From positions 1-34,671 of the forward strand of contig FIZJ01000005.1 of NCBI GenBank assembly GCA_900019385.1: a stretch of DNA of 34,671 nt, in the 5' to 3' direction. A program made the translations under genes and the position numbers. Origin of the DNA: an uncultured Clostridia bacterium. GTDB lineage: Bacteria > Bacillota > Limnochordia > Darwinibacteriales > DTU012. The notes under the pieces are model-generated. The model had not been told where the DNA came from. It did no database searches and saw nothing but the letters and a program-made list of their open reading frames with translations. Positions 15,462 through 24,995 of this stretch are shown here, piece after piece (position 1 is the first letter of the stretch; the number at the start of each line of letters is the position of its first letter).

Positions 15462-16202
15462 ATGTTCGTGCTAAAAGACGTTTGCTTCAGCGCTGACGGC
15501 AATTCAATCCTGAAGAGGATCACCTTGTCAATCAAACATGGTGAGATTTTTGTGATCATGGGTTTGAGCGGAGCGGGAAAGAGCACGATTCTGCGGCTGC
15601 TCAACGGCTTGATCAGGCCGGATTCAGGCCAGATTCTGGTGGACGGCACAGATATCAGTAGAGCCTCGGAAAAAGAACTGCGGGTGATCCGGCGCAAAGT
15701 CGGGATGGTGTTCCAGTCCGCAGCGCTGTTCGATTCCCTCACTGTGGCCGAAAACGTAGGTTTTGCCTGGCGCAAAGACAAGATCAGCAAAAAAGAAATG
15801 GCGGAAAAGGTAAAGGAAGCGTTGGCCTTGGTAGGTTTGGCCGATGTGGAAGATAAAATGCCAGCCGAACTCAGCGGCGGCATGAAAAAGCGGGTGGGCC
15901 TCGCTCGGGCGATTGCCATGCGGCCGCAGGCAATTCTTTATGACGAGCCCACTTCGGGCCTTGATCCCATGACCAGCAACACCATCCTCACATTGATCAA
16001 AGATCTCAACCAGCGCCTGCAGGTGACTTCAGTGGTCGTCACCCATGACCTGGCGGGAGCGTTCAAGATCGCCGACCGGGTGGCACTGCTGCATGAAGGG
16101 GAGATTGTGTTTGTGGGCACGGCGGCCGAAATGGAGCAGGCGACTATACCGTTGGTAAAAAGGTTCCTTACCGGTGGTCAAGCTGAACAGGGGGGATATT
16201 AA
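15462..16202 (+). CDS. mlaF: MlaF family phospholipid ABC transporter ATPase
   Basis: Cytoplasmic ATPase that powers lipid movement through MlaE, 246 residues. Walker A is GLSGAGKST (about residues 31-39), the Q-loop is MVFQSAALFDSLTVAENV, the signature LSGGMKKRVGLARAIA, Walker B AILYDEPTSGLDP, and the switch His is in VVVTHDLAGA. The SAALFDSLTV segment and GGMKKR variant are typical of the MlaF/MCE ATPase subgroup. The start is ATG at 15462, after TTGGAGGACGCAAC. Its stop TAA shares one base with the mlaD ATG (TAATG), which suggests translational coupling. Confidence 0.96.
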   Translation: MFVLKDVCFSADGNSILKRITLSIKHGEIFVIMGLSGAGKSTILRLLNGLIRPDSGQILVDGTDISRASEKELRVIRRKVGMVFQSAALFDSLTVAENVGFAWRKDKISKKEMAEKVKEALALVGLADVEDKMPAELSGGMKKRVGLARAIAMRPQAILYDEPTSGLDPMTSNTILTLIKDLNQRLQVTSVVVTHDLAGAFKIADRVALLHEGEIVFVGTAAEMEQATIPLVKRFLTGGQAEQGGY

Positions 16203-18382
16203 TGCGGCTGTCAGCGGAAGTAAAAGCGGGAGTGACGGTGGTCTTAAGCGTTGTCCTGTTCGCAGCCATGGTCTTTGCTGTCGAGCGGATAGATTTCCGC
16301 CGGGCCGAAGGCCAGGAGATTACTCTCGTATTTGATAATGTCGGCGGGCTGATCGAAGGTGCCCCAGTCCGCTATGCTGGAGTCAACGTGGGCACTGTCG
16401 CCGCAGTGCAGCTTGTGGGCAGTCAGGTATTGGTGAAGGTCCGGTTGAACCGGGAACTGTTAATCCCGGCCGATTCACGCTTCATGATTGCCGCCACCGG
16501 CATCCTCGGCGACAAATATATCGAGATTCAACCCGGCCAAACTCAAGAACCACTAGACCTTGATCAAACGATCGCAGGCATCAGCCCGGTTAGCATAGAC
16601 AGCATGATTCAGGAAGTGGAAACGGGGCTGCGCAATCTCAACGAAGTGATTGTGAAAATAACAGAAGTGGCAGGGTCCGAGGAACTGCAGGAAAACCTGG
16701 CAGCCACTGGCGAGCTGATGAAAGAAACGATGGCCAGCCTGAAATACGCTGTCGATCAGGTGGCTTTGGTCGCGGAAAACGTGCAGGTTGTTGTGGATGA
16801 TCTGGCGGAATTCTCCCGGCAGATGCCGGAACTGGATCTGCAATCCACCTTCGCGGACATTCAAGCTTTCTCCCAGCAGCTGGCGAACCTCAACCTGGCT
16901 GATCCGATCAATGAAATCAACGTCTTTGCGGCGCGCTTGAACGCGCTGCCTTTGGAAGAATTCACCGCAGATGTGCAGCGGGTTGCCCAGCAGCTTGCCG
17001 CCTTGGATCTGGCGGCAATCGAAGCGGATGTGCTGAAGTTCACCTCCATGCTGGCTTCAGTGGAGATTCAGCCTCTGATCGATGAAATCTTGCTCGTCAC
17101 AGAACAGATCAAATCCCTTGAGCTTGACCAGCGCAGCGCGGAAATAGCCGCGTTCACCTCCCAGCTTGGGACACTTCCCCTTGGGGAAATCGCCGCTGAT
17201 CTCCAGACCATATCCCGGAACCTGGCGCTGGTTCCGGTCGAAGACATTGCAGTCAACATCCGGGACGTGACGGAAAAACTCGCCGGACTCCCAATCGACC
17301 AAGTCGTCAGCGATCTTCAGGTGGTGGCATCCGAGCTGAAAAACATCGGCTGGCGGGAGATGGCCGTCGAACTCTCTGAGTTCACCAATGAGCTGGCCAG
17401 TTTCGATTTCGACACGATGCTCACAGGCGTGACCGAGGATCTGAACCGGTTCTCCCACACCTTGGCAAGCCTGCGGTTGGATGAGCTTCTGGCTAGCGTC
17501 GCCGAAGTGGTGGAGAACTTGCGGGAAGTCAGCACGGCGGTTGATCCGAACAGTGTGTCGGCCATCATGGCTGATCTGGAAGGCATTTCAGCCAACGTCC
17601 ATGCCGTAACGGCGGAGATTAACAAGATGGTGGCCCAGATCAACGTGGATGTCCAAAGCTTCAGCCGGGAAACGCTGGTTGCTTTGCAGGACATTCAGAG
17701 CATTGTTACCGGAGTTGACGAGAGTATCGCCAGAATCAACCTGTTTATCGATGATGTGACTGCTGAAGGAGAGACAGCCGCCAACATCCGGGCGACCCTT
17801 GCCAACATCGAGGCGGGGACGCAGGAACTGGCGGAGCTTTTGTCCAAGGTTTCCGACAGTTTTGATTCCGACACCGGTGTTTTTGTGCAGCTGCAGGAAA
17901 CCATGGATACGATCCAGAAGCTCAACGAGGATATCGAAAGAGTAAAAACCATGGGCGAGAAGGTGGACATTCACTCCAAATGGGGAGTGCACGCCACTTT
18001 GACAAAAGAACCAAGCATCAATGCAGGTGTCAGCTTTGAATTCTGGCCGCAGGATACGAATTCTTTCATCCTGGTCGGCATTAAAGATATTCTCGGCGAC
18101 AAAGGCAACCGGCTTCAGCTGCAGTACGGCCGCCAAACAGGATTTTTGCGGCAGCGTTACGGCATAATCGATACCAGCTTGGGTGTCGGCCTGGATGGGC
18201 AGTTCGGCGAAAAATGGGGCTGGACGGCCGAGCTTAAGGAGCTGACTACCGGCTTCCCATGGACCTTGTCGCTGGAAGGGCGTTATACCTGGACGCCCAA
18301 CTGGATGATCAGCCTCATTGCCAACGACATTTTCAGCCGTGAGGAAAGAAGCTTCCGGATCGGAGTGGAACGGAGTTTCTAA
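16202..18382 (+). CDS. mlaD: MlaD with MCE domain, 19-residue helical repeats and C-terminal beta-barrel-like domain
   Basis: A 726-residue lipid-transfer protein, against 183 for E. coli MlaD. Order of parts: membrane anchor (residues 8-27); one MCE domain (about 37-117, with FDNVGGLIEGAPVRYAGVNVG and GILGDKYIEIQPG); a helical linker (about 130-193); thirteen tandem repeats of 19 residues (194-444, one with a 4-residue insertion); a further helical, coiled-coil-like stretch (445-590); and a C-terminal part (about 590-726) of roughly ten amphipathic beta strands with aromatic girdles, ending in RSFRIGVERSF, a typical outer-membrane C-terminal signal with terminal Phe. This matches the fused MlaD known from diderm Firmicutes such as Veillonella, thought to bridge inner and outer membranes. 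The start overlaps the mlaF stop. Confidence 0.93.
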   Translation: MRLSAEVKAGVTVVLSVVLFAAMVFAVERIDFRRAEGQEITLVFDNVGGLIEGAPVRYAGVNVGTVAAVQLVGSQVLVKVRLNRELLIPADSRFMIAATGILGDKYIEIQPGQTQEPLDLDQTIAGISPVSIDSMIQEVETGLRNLNEVIVKITEVAGSEELQENLAATGELMKETMASLKYAVDQVALVAENVQVVVDDLAEFSRQMPELDLQSTFADIQAFSQQLANLNLADPINEINVFAARLNALPLEEFTADVQRVAQQLAALDLAAIEADVLKFTSMLASVEIQPLIDEILLVTEQIKSLELDQRSAEIAAFTSQLGTLPLGEIAADLQTISRNLALVPVEDIAVNIRDVTEKLAGLPIDQVVSDLQVVASELKNIGWREMAVELSEFTNELASFDFDTMLTGVTEDLNRFSHTLASLRLDELLASVAEVVENLREVSTAVDPNSVSAIMADLEGISANVHAVTAEINKMVAQINVDVQSFSRETLVALQDIQSIVTGVDESIARINLFIDDVTAEGETAANIRATLANIEAGTQELAELLSKVSDSFDSDTGVFVQLQETMDTIQKLNEDIERVKTMGEKVDIHSKWGVHATLTKEPSINAGVSFEFWPQDTNSFILVGIKDILGDKGNRLQLQYGRQTGFLRQRYGIIDTSLGVGLDGQFGEKWGWTAELKELTTGFPWTLSLEGRYTWTPNWMISLIANDIFSREERSFRIGVERSF
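16781..17533 (+). repeat. Thirteen tandem 19-residue (57-nt) repeats within MlaD
   Basis: Protein-level repeats at MlaD residues 194-444. Twelve units are exactly 19 residues and one (403-425) is 23. Consensus by position: 1 Leu/Ile/Val, 4 mostly hydrophobic, 7 Asp/Glu, 8 Ile/Leu/Val, 11 Phe/Val/Ile, 15 Leu, 18 Leu/Val, 19 Pro/Asp/Glu/Gly. Examples are LEEFTADVQRVAQQLAALD (251-269) and LGEIAADLQTISRNLALVP (327-345). The DNA has diverged; repetition is visible in protein only. Confidence 0.88.
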
Positions 18383-18451
18383 ACGTCTCACAACTTCACC
18401 CTGTTTATTGGATAAACTATAGGTACACATTATCAGAGGAAGGTGTGTACC

Positions 18452-19516
18452 ATGGTGAAAAAGGGTGTAGCTGTGCTTTTGCTTGCGGCCTGTCTGATTG
18501 CTGCCGCTTGGCTGATATGGCAGCCGCCTGCGGATATACCTCTCGAGGACGAGGTTGAGTCCCAGGAGCAGCGGGGCAGCTGGAACGATCCGGTGGTGTT
18601 GGCAGTGCAGAAAGCAGGCCCGGCGACAGTCAAGATCGAAACCGTGGCCAGGGTCGTGATCGATCAGTTCTTCTTCCAAACCCTGGAAGAACAACAGGGA
18701 ATCGGCTCTGGTGTCATTTACCGGGATGACGGGTATATCCTCACCAATCATCATGTGGTCGCCGATGCGGACCAAATCCTGGTGAGGCTGCCGGACGGGC
18801 GCAGTTTCCCTGCGGAGATCACAGGCACTGATGAACTCTCGGATCTGGCAGTGTTGAAAATAGACGCCCAGGATTTGCCCACGGCCAGCCTGGGCGATTC
18901 AGATGAGCTTAGGGTGGGGCAGCCGGTGGTGGCCATTGGCAATCCGCTTGGCCAGGACAATACGGTCACAACCGGGGTAGTCAGCGCCACCAACCGGGAT
19001 CTGCTGGTAGATCCCGAGGGCAACCGCTTCTTGGAGGGAATGATTCAGACTGATGCCGCCATCAATCCCGGCAATTCAGGGGGGCCGCTGGTAGACCTCA
19101 ACGGGCAGGTGATCGGCATCAACACGGCGATCATAGCGCAGGCACAGGGAATCGGGTTCGCCATACCCGCCACCACCGCCAAGCTGATTGCCGATCAGAT
19201 TATTGAACACGGTAAACCTCTGCGCTTAGGGATTTTGGGGGGATCCCTCTACCCAGCTCTGGCGGAAACCATCCGCAGGGAAACCAAGGCGAAAATCGCG
19301 GTGGAACGGGGAGCATTCATCACCCGCGTGATCGAGGACAGCCCCGCTGACGCCGCAGGGCTGAAGCCGGGCGATATCATCGTGGCGGTGAACGGCCAGG
19401 AGATAGCCGGAATGAGAGAGGTGAGGGATGCGGTCCAGCGCACTGGATTCGGCGGCATCATGCAGTTGGAGTACTATCGAGGCGAAGAGAGGCAGCAGGC
19501 CGAAGTGCGGTTCTAA
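18452..19516 (+). CDS. htrA: HtrA/DegP-type serine protease, membrane anchored
   Basis: Envelope quality-control protease, 354 residues. It has an N-terminal signal anchor (about residues 4-24), a trypsin-like domain with catalytic His101 (TNHHVV), Asp131 (SDLAVLKI) and Ser209 (NPGNSGGP), and a single C-terminal PDZ domain (about 265-350, with GAFITRVIEDSPADAAGLKPGD). One PDZ is normal for Gram-positive HtrA and DegS-like proteins. The start is ATG at 18452, with AGGAAGG 8 nt upstream; a GTG three codons earlier overlaps that site. It lies 69 nt after mlaD and is followed by a terminator and rlmH, the same htr–rlmH pairing as in B. subtilis. Confidence 0.95.
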   Translation: MVKKGVAVLLLAACLIAAAWLIWQPPADIPLEDEVESQEQRGSWNDPVVLAVQKAGPATVKIETVARVVIDQFFFQTLEEQQGIGSGVIYRDDGYILTNHHVVADADQILVRLPDGRSFPAEITGTDELSDLAVLKIDAQDLPTASLGDSDELRVGQPVVAIGNPLGQDNTVTTGVVSATNRDLLVDPEGNRFLEGMIQTDAAINPGNSGGPLVDLNGQVIGINTAIIAQAQGIGFAIPATTAKLIADQIIEHGKPLRLGILGGSLYPALAETIRRETKAKIAVERGAFITRVIEDSPADAAGLKPGDIIVAVNGQEIAGMREVRDAVQRTGFGGIMQLEYYRGEERQQAEVRF

Positions 19517-19540
19517 TCCAGGGCAAACCCCTGGATTTTT
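19515..19540 (+). terminator. Terminator of htrA
   Basis: A 9-bp stem AATCCAGGG/CCCTGGATT (19515-19523 with 19529-19537), loop CAAAC, runs into a T-run. The stem begins inside the htrA stop codon. Confidence 0.88.
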
Positions 19541-19563
19541 CATAACAACTGGGAGTGGAGAGC

Positions 19564-20043
19564 GTGAACATCTGCATCATATGTGTGGGAAAACTGAAGG
19601 AGAAGTACTTGAGCGCAGGCGTCGAGGAATACCTTAAACGCCTGCGGGCTTATGCCAAGGTAGAAATTAGGGAGACGAAAGAAGAGCCCTTCAGTGAGCC
19701 CTTGAACGAAAAAAACCTGGCGGCGGTCCTGGATAAAGAGGCCGAGCGCGTCTCGGCCCTGATTCCCAGCCGCTTTTATGTCATCGCTTTGGACAGGAGG
19801 GGCGAACAACCCAGTTCCTCGGAGCTTGCGGCTCTAATGGAAGAACAGTGCGTCTACGGGCAGGGGAATATCGCTTTTATTATCGGGGGGCCCTTGGGCC
19901 TTGCTCAATCGGTGCTTGACAAGGCCGATTACATCCTCTCTTTTTCCAAGTTCACTTTCCCCCATCAGCTGATGCGCCTGATACTGGTGGAACAGATTTA
20001 CCGGGCGCTGACCATCATCAACAAGGAGAAATATCACAAATGA
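19564..20043 (+). CDS. rlmH: 23S rRNA (pseudouridine1915-N3)-methyltransferase
   Basis: SPOUT-class enzyme methylating pseudouridine 1915 in helix 69 of 23S rRNA. It is 159 residues long, the usual length. Hallmarks are VGKLKEKYL at the start, YLKRLRAYAKVEI, FYVIALDRRGEQPSSSELA, the knot segment IAFIIGGPLGL and the C-terminal SFSKFTFPHQLMRLILVEQIYRA. The start is taken as GTG at 19564, giving MNICIICVGK, as in homologues, with GGGAGTGGAG just upstream; a GTG three codons earlier is less well placed. Confidence 0.96.
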   Translation: MNICIICVGKLKEKYLSAGVEEYLKRLRAYAKVEIRETKEEPFSEPLNEKNLAAVLDKEAERVSALIPSRFYVIALDRRGEQPSSSELAALMEEQCVYGQGNIAFIIGGPLGLAQSVLDKADYILSFSKFTFPHQLMRLILVEQIYRALTIINKEKYHK

Positions 20044-20130
20044 GGGCAGGAACCGCATCCCACGCCGATGCAGGAAAAATATGCAAGTAGAAGAACTATA
20101 AGAGTATAGAGTGGGAGGAGTGTGAGCTTA

Positions 20131-20793
20131 GTGAGGTGGAACAAAATCTCTGACGCCGTTGTCAGACGGCTCCCCATATATCTCCGAGTCCTGGATGACT
20201 TGGCGAAATCCGGCGACACCCCCCTGATTTCCTCGCAGGAGCTGGGTGAGAAGGCGGGCGTGGGTTCAGCTTTGGTCCGCAAAGACTTAGCCTGGTTCGG
20301 TGAGTTCGGCAAACAGGGGGTTGGCTATGAAGTCGAGTATTTGCGTTCCGAACTGAGGCAGATTCTCAATCTGGATCGGGAACACAACGTGATCCTGGTT
20401 GGTGCCGGGAGCCTCGGCGTCGCTCTGGCCCGTTATGCGGTCCGCCGCTGCCAGGAGGACGAGAGCTTCAGCTTGAAGCTGATCGGATTGTTTGATCAGG
20501 ATCCAGACAAAGTCGGCAGGGCGTATGCCGGTGTTCCCGTTTACGCAATGGCGGAGATGGAAGGATTCATCCGGAAACATAACGTGCGCATGGCCATTAT
20601 CACTGTGCCGGCCGACGCGGCCCAGGAAATAGCCCTGCGGCTGGTCGAAAGTGGTGTGAGGGCGATTCTGAATTTCGCTCCCGCCAAGCTGATCCTGCCG
20701 GGGCATGTGCAGGTGGCCAACGCTGATCTCACCCTTGAACTGCAGCGGTTGGCTTACTACCTCCCTCCGGGACAAACCGAACCTCAGGGTTGA
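20131..20793 (+). CDS. rex: Redox-sensing transcriptional repressor Rex
   Basis: Dimeric repressor that responds to the NADH/NAD+ ratio and controls fermentation and respiration genes. The N-terminal winged helix (about residues 5-75) contains RRLPIYLRVL and the recognition part SALVRKDLAWFGEFGKQGVGYEV. The Rossmann domain starts with VILVGAGSLGVALARY and ends with ILNFAPAKLILPG and the C-terminal helix LTLELQRLAYYL. The start is uncertain: GTG at 20131 has AGGAG 10 nt upstream, while GTG at 20122 is almost on top of that site and would add three residues. The length of 220 is normal. It appears to be transcribed alone. Confidence 0.95.
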   Translation: MRWNKISDAVVRRLPIYLRVLDDLAKSGDTPLISSQELGEKAGVGSALVRKDLAWFGEFGKQGVGYEVEYLRSELRQILNLDREHNVILVGAGSLGVALARYAVRRCQEDESFSLKLIGLFDQDPDKVGRAYAGVPVYAMAEMEGFIRKHNVRMAIITVPADAAQEIALRLVESGVRAILNFAPAKLILPGHVQVANADLTLELQRLAYYLPPGQTEPQG

Positions 20794-20801
20794 CCCACCT
20801 C

Positions 20802-20837
20802 AAGCCAGGAGCATGCGCTGTGCCTGGCTTCATATTT
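20802..20837 (+). terminator. Weak terminator after rex
   Basis: An 8-bp stem AAGCCAGG/CCTGGCTT (20802-20809 with 20823-20830) with a 13-nt loop is followed by CATATTTT. The T-run is short and displaced, so termination may be partial. Confidence 0.55.
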
Positions 20838-20851
20838 TGTCCAAAAAGCGG

Positions 20852-20880
20852 TTTATTTTCAATTCCTTTTCTGATATACT
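20852..20880 (+). promoter_or_regulatory. Possible promoter of argS
   Basis: TATACT (20875-20880) is preceded at 17 nt by TTTATT (20852-20857), a weak -35. It sits in an AT-rich stretch between the rex terminator and argS. Confidence 0.45.
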
Positions 20881-20922
20881 ATTTTGGGTATAGTTAGTCA
20901 TGCTTGTGGAAGGATGTCGGCA

Positions 20923-22599
20923 ATGAGTGTTTTGGCAGCGCAGAAGCAAGATTTGGCAGCATTGATCCGTTCAGCCTTGGAACAGTTGATAGCCCGGAAT
21001 GAACTGCCGCAGGTGAGTATCCCGGAAATAACCTTGGAAATGCCGAAAGACAAGGCCCACGGCGACCTGGCCTCCAACATCGCCCTTGTCTTGGCCAAGC
21101 CCGTAGGCATGAAGCCGAGAGATATCGCCGACAAGATCGCGGCGGTTGTCTGTGCCCACCCGTCGGTTGAGAAAGTCGAAGTGGCCGGCCCGGGTTTTAT
21201 TAATTTTTTCTTCACTAAAGAGTGGGTTTACCAAGTATTGGAAGCGGTGGAATCGCAAGGGGTGAACTACGGGTCAGCCGATTACGGCAAGAACGAACGG
21301 CTTTTGCTTGAATTTGTCAGCGCCAACCCGGTGGGGCCGATGAATGTGGTCAACGCCAGGGCGGCGGCTGTTGGCGACACTTTGGCCAGGATTCTGGCGG
21401 CAGTGGGATACGACGTTGCCACCGAGTACTATGTCAATGATGCGGGAGTGCAGACCGAGGTTTTCGGCCGCTCGCTCTTGGCCCGTTACCGCCAGTTGGA
21501 CGACCCTTCCTATCCTTTTCCGGAGGACGGTTATCCCGGAGCGTACGTGGTTGATCTAGCCCAGAAGCTTCGGAATGAGGTTCCTGGTTTTGATCAGATG
21601 GAAGAAACGGCCCAATTGGAGTTCTGCCGCCAATGGGGCATTGATCAGATGGTGGAATGGCAGAAAAACGACCTGCTGGGATTTAACGTGAGATTCGACT
21701 GCTGGTTCCGGGAACAGGAACTGCATAGAGCCAACGCGTTGGAGAGAATTATCGCTGTCCTGCGGGAACGTGGTTATATCTACGAGCTCGACGGAGCACT
21801 CTGGTTCCGCTCCACTGAATTCGGCGACGACAAGGACCGGGTGATCGTCAAAAGCGACGGCAACTACACATATGTGACCGCGGACATAGCTTATCATTAC
21901 AACAAGCTGCAGAGGGGCTTCACCAAACTGATTGACATCTTGGGCCCGGATCACCACGGCTACATCGGCAGAATGAAGGCCGCCGTCCAGGCTTTGGGAT
22001 ACCCCGAGGACACGCTGGAAATCCTGATTTTGCAGTATGTCGCCCTGCTCCGTGACGGCAAACCGGTGAAAATGTCGAAGCGGGCTGGGGAGTTTGTCAC
22101 CCTTGAGGATCTTGTGACCGAAGTCGGCCGTGATGCAGCCCGTTATTTTTTTGTGATGCGCAGCCTCGATTCTCATCTTGATTTCGACTTGACTTTGGCG
22201 GCGCAGCAGAGCAGCGAAAACCCAGTCTATTACATCCAGTATGCCCATGCCCGGATCTGCAGCATCATGGCCCAGGCGGAGCAGCAGGGCGTTGTTGTCA
22301 AGCCGGTGGCAGACGTTGCCTGGCAGGCTTTAACCAATGAACTGGAAATTGATTTGATCAAGAAAATGGCCGAACTGCCTGAGGAACTTCTGACAGCGGC
22401 AAAAGAGAGAGCGCCGCACAGGATTGCCCGTTACGCTTTGGATCTGGCCAGTCTGTTCCATTCATTTTACACGCACTGCCACATCCTCGGCGAGGAGGAG
22501 ACCATCAGAGATGCCCGGCTGGTATTGGTCAACTGCGTCCGCACTGTGCTGCAGAAAGTTTTGGAGTTGATGGGCATATCAGCGCCGGAACGGATGTAG
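20923..22599 (+). CDS. argS: Arginyl-tRNA synthetase
   Basis: Charges tRNA-Arg; class I synthetase of 558 residues. Domains: N-terminal tRNA D-loop-binding domain (about 1-110, with AHGDLASNIAL and VAGPGFINFFF), Rossmann core, KMSKRAGEF at 383-391, and the DALR-type anticodon-binding C-terminus (from about 445, with VYYIQYAHARICSI before it). The HIGH motif is altered: the usual P-GPLHxGH reads PVGPMNVVN (N141-N144). The start is ATG at 20923, with GGAAGG 9 nt upstream; an ATG three codons earlier touches that site. Confidence 0.96.
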   Translation: MSVLAAQKQDLAALIRSALEQLIARNELPQVSIPEITLEMPKDKAHGDLASNIALVLAKPVGMKPRDIADKIAAVVCAHPSVEKVEVAGPGFINFFFTKEWVYQVLEAVESQGVNYGSADYGKNERLLLEFVSANPVGPMNVVNARAAAVGDTLARILAAVGYDVATEYYVNDAGVQTEVFGRSLLARYRQLDDPSYPFPEDGYPGAYVVDLAQKLRNEVPGFDQMEETAQLEFCRQWGIDQMVEWQKNDLLGFNVRFDCWFREQELHRANALERIIAVLRERGYIYELDGALWFRSTEFGDDKDRVIVKSDGNYTYVTADIAYHYNKLQRGFTKLIDILGPDHHGYIGRMKAAVQALGYPEDTLEILILQYVALLRDGKPVKMSKRAGEFVTLEDLVTEVGRDAARYFFVMRSLDSHLDFDLTLAAQQSSENPVYYIQYAHARICSIMAQAEQQGVVVKPVADVAWQALTNELEIDLIKKMAELPEELLTAAKERAPHRIARYALDLASLFHSFYTHCHILGEEETIRDARLVLVNCVRTVLQKVLELMGISAPERM

Positions 22600-22610
22600 G
22601 GAGGTATTAG

Positions 22611-23306
22611 ATGGGTGTCTCTCAAGCAGGCAAATTGATTCTCAATGCTCTCAAAAAAACGTGGGAGCATATGACGATGTTGGTCATCTTGAACATGGCT
22701 TGGTTTTTTCTGGTTTTCGCACCGCTGTTTTTGGACTCGCTGACCAAGGGTCCTGATCTGGCCAACCTAATCTGTACCGGCTTGTCTGTTCTGCTGTTCG
22801 GGCCTGTTTCCGCCGCCACTCACTGTATGATCAGCCGGGTTATCGGCGAAGGCGAACTGAGTGCCGGGGAATTTTTCAAAGCGCTGAAGCGGTTTTTCTG
22901 GCGCAGTGAGCTGTTGTTTTTCGCCTGGCTGTTGATTCTCCTGATTATTGTGTATGCCTTCACCAGCACCGGCAACCAGGACGCACTGCTGATGCGGATT
23001 ATCAACGGCATCTGCCTGTACCTGGCCCTGGTATGGTTTTTGCTGTTTCAGTACCTGTTTCCCTTTCTAGTGCAGCAGGATACAAGTGTCTGGCTGGTGC
23101 TCAAGCGGTCAACCATCCTCATGTTCGACAATTTGTTGGTAAGCCTGATGATGCTGTTGCTCAGCGGGCTTTTGACCTTTGTTTCGTTGATGCTTGTGAT
23201 CCCGCTGGTTATTCTTTGGTTTGCCATGATCAGTCTCATGCAGAACTATGTGACGATGGAACTGTTAAAAAAATATGGTAGTGCTCATAGTAATGACTTG
23301 GATTAG
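22611..23306 (+). CDS. DUF624/YesL-like membrane protein
   Basis: A 231-residue integral membrane protein with about six hydrophobic segments (near residues 22-42, 55-75, 95-117, 128-150, 165-190 and 192-212). The N-terminal organisation and the GPVSAATHCMIS stretch after the second segment resemble DUF624/YesL proteins, whose role is unknown although they often sit near sugar uptake genes. Here it lies between argS (11 nt) and pyrG (13 nt) and is likely co-transcribed with them. The start is ATG at 22611, behind GGGAGG. The family call is moderate. Confidence 0.7.
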   Translation: MGVSQAGKLILNALKKTWEHMTMLVILNMAWFFLVFAPLFLDSLTKGPDLANLICTGLSVLLFGPVSAATHCMISRVIGEGELSAGEFFKALKRFFWRSELLFFAWLLILLIIVYAFTSTGNQDALLMRIINGICLYLALVWFLLFQYLFPFLVQQDTSVWLVLKRSTILMFDNLLVSLMMLLLSGLLTFVSLMLVIPLVILWFAMISLMQNYVTMELLKKYGSAHSNDLD

Positions 23307-23313
23307 GAGGTAG

Positions 23314-24930
<1,617 letters not shown>

Positions 24931-24995
24931 TCTGACTTTTTTGTATAAATTGGCAACTCGTGATGCATACTCTTCAATAGAAAGGGGTATGCATA

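Noticed and set aside
17588-18775. Long open frame (395 codons) on the minus strand opposite mlaD and htrA
   Set aside because: It has no recognisable motif or ribosome binding site, and both underlying plus-strand genes are well supported. It is a by-product of their codon use.
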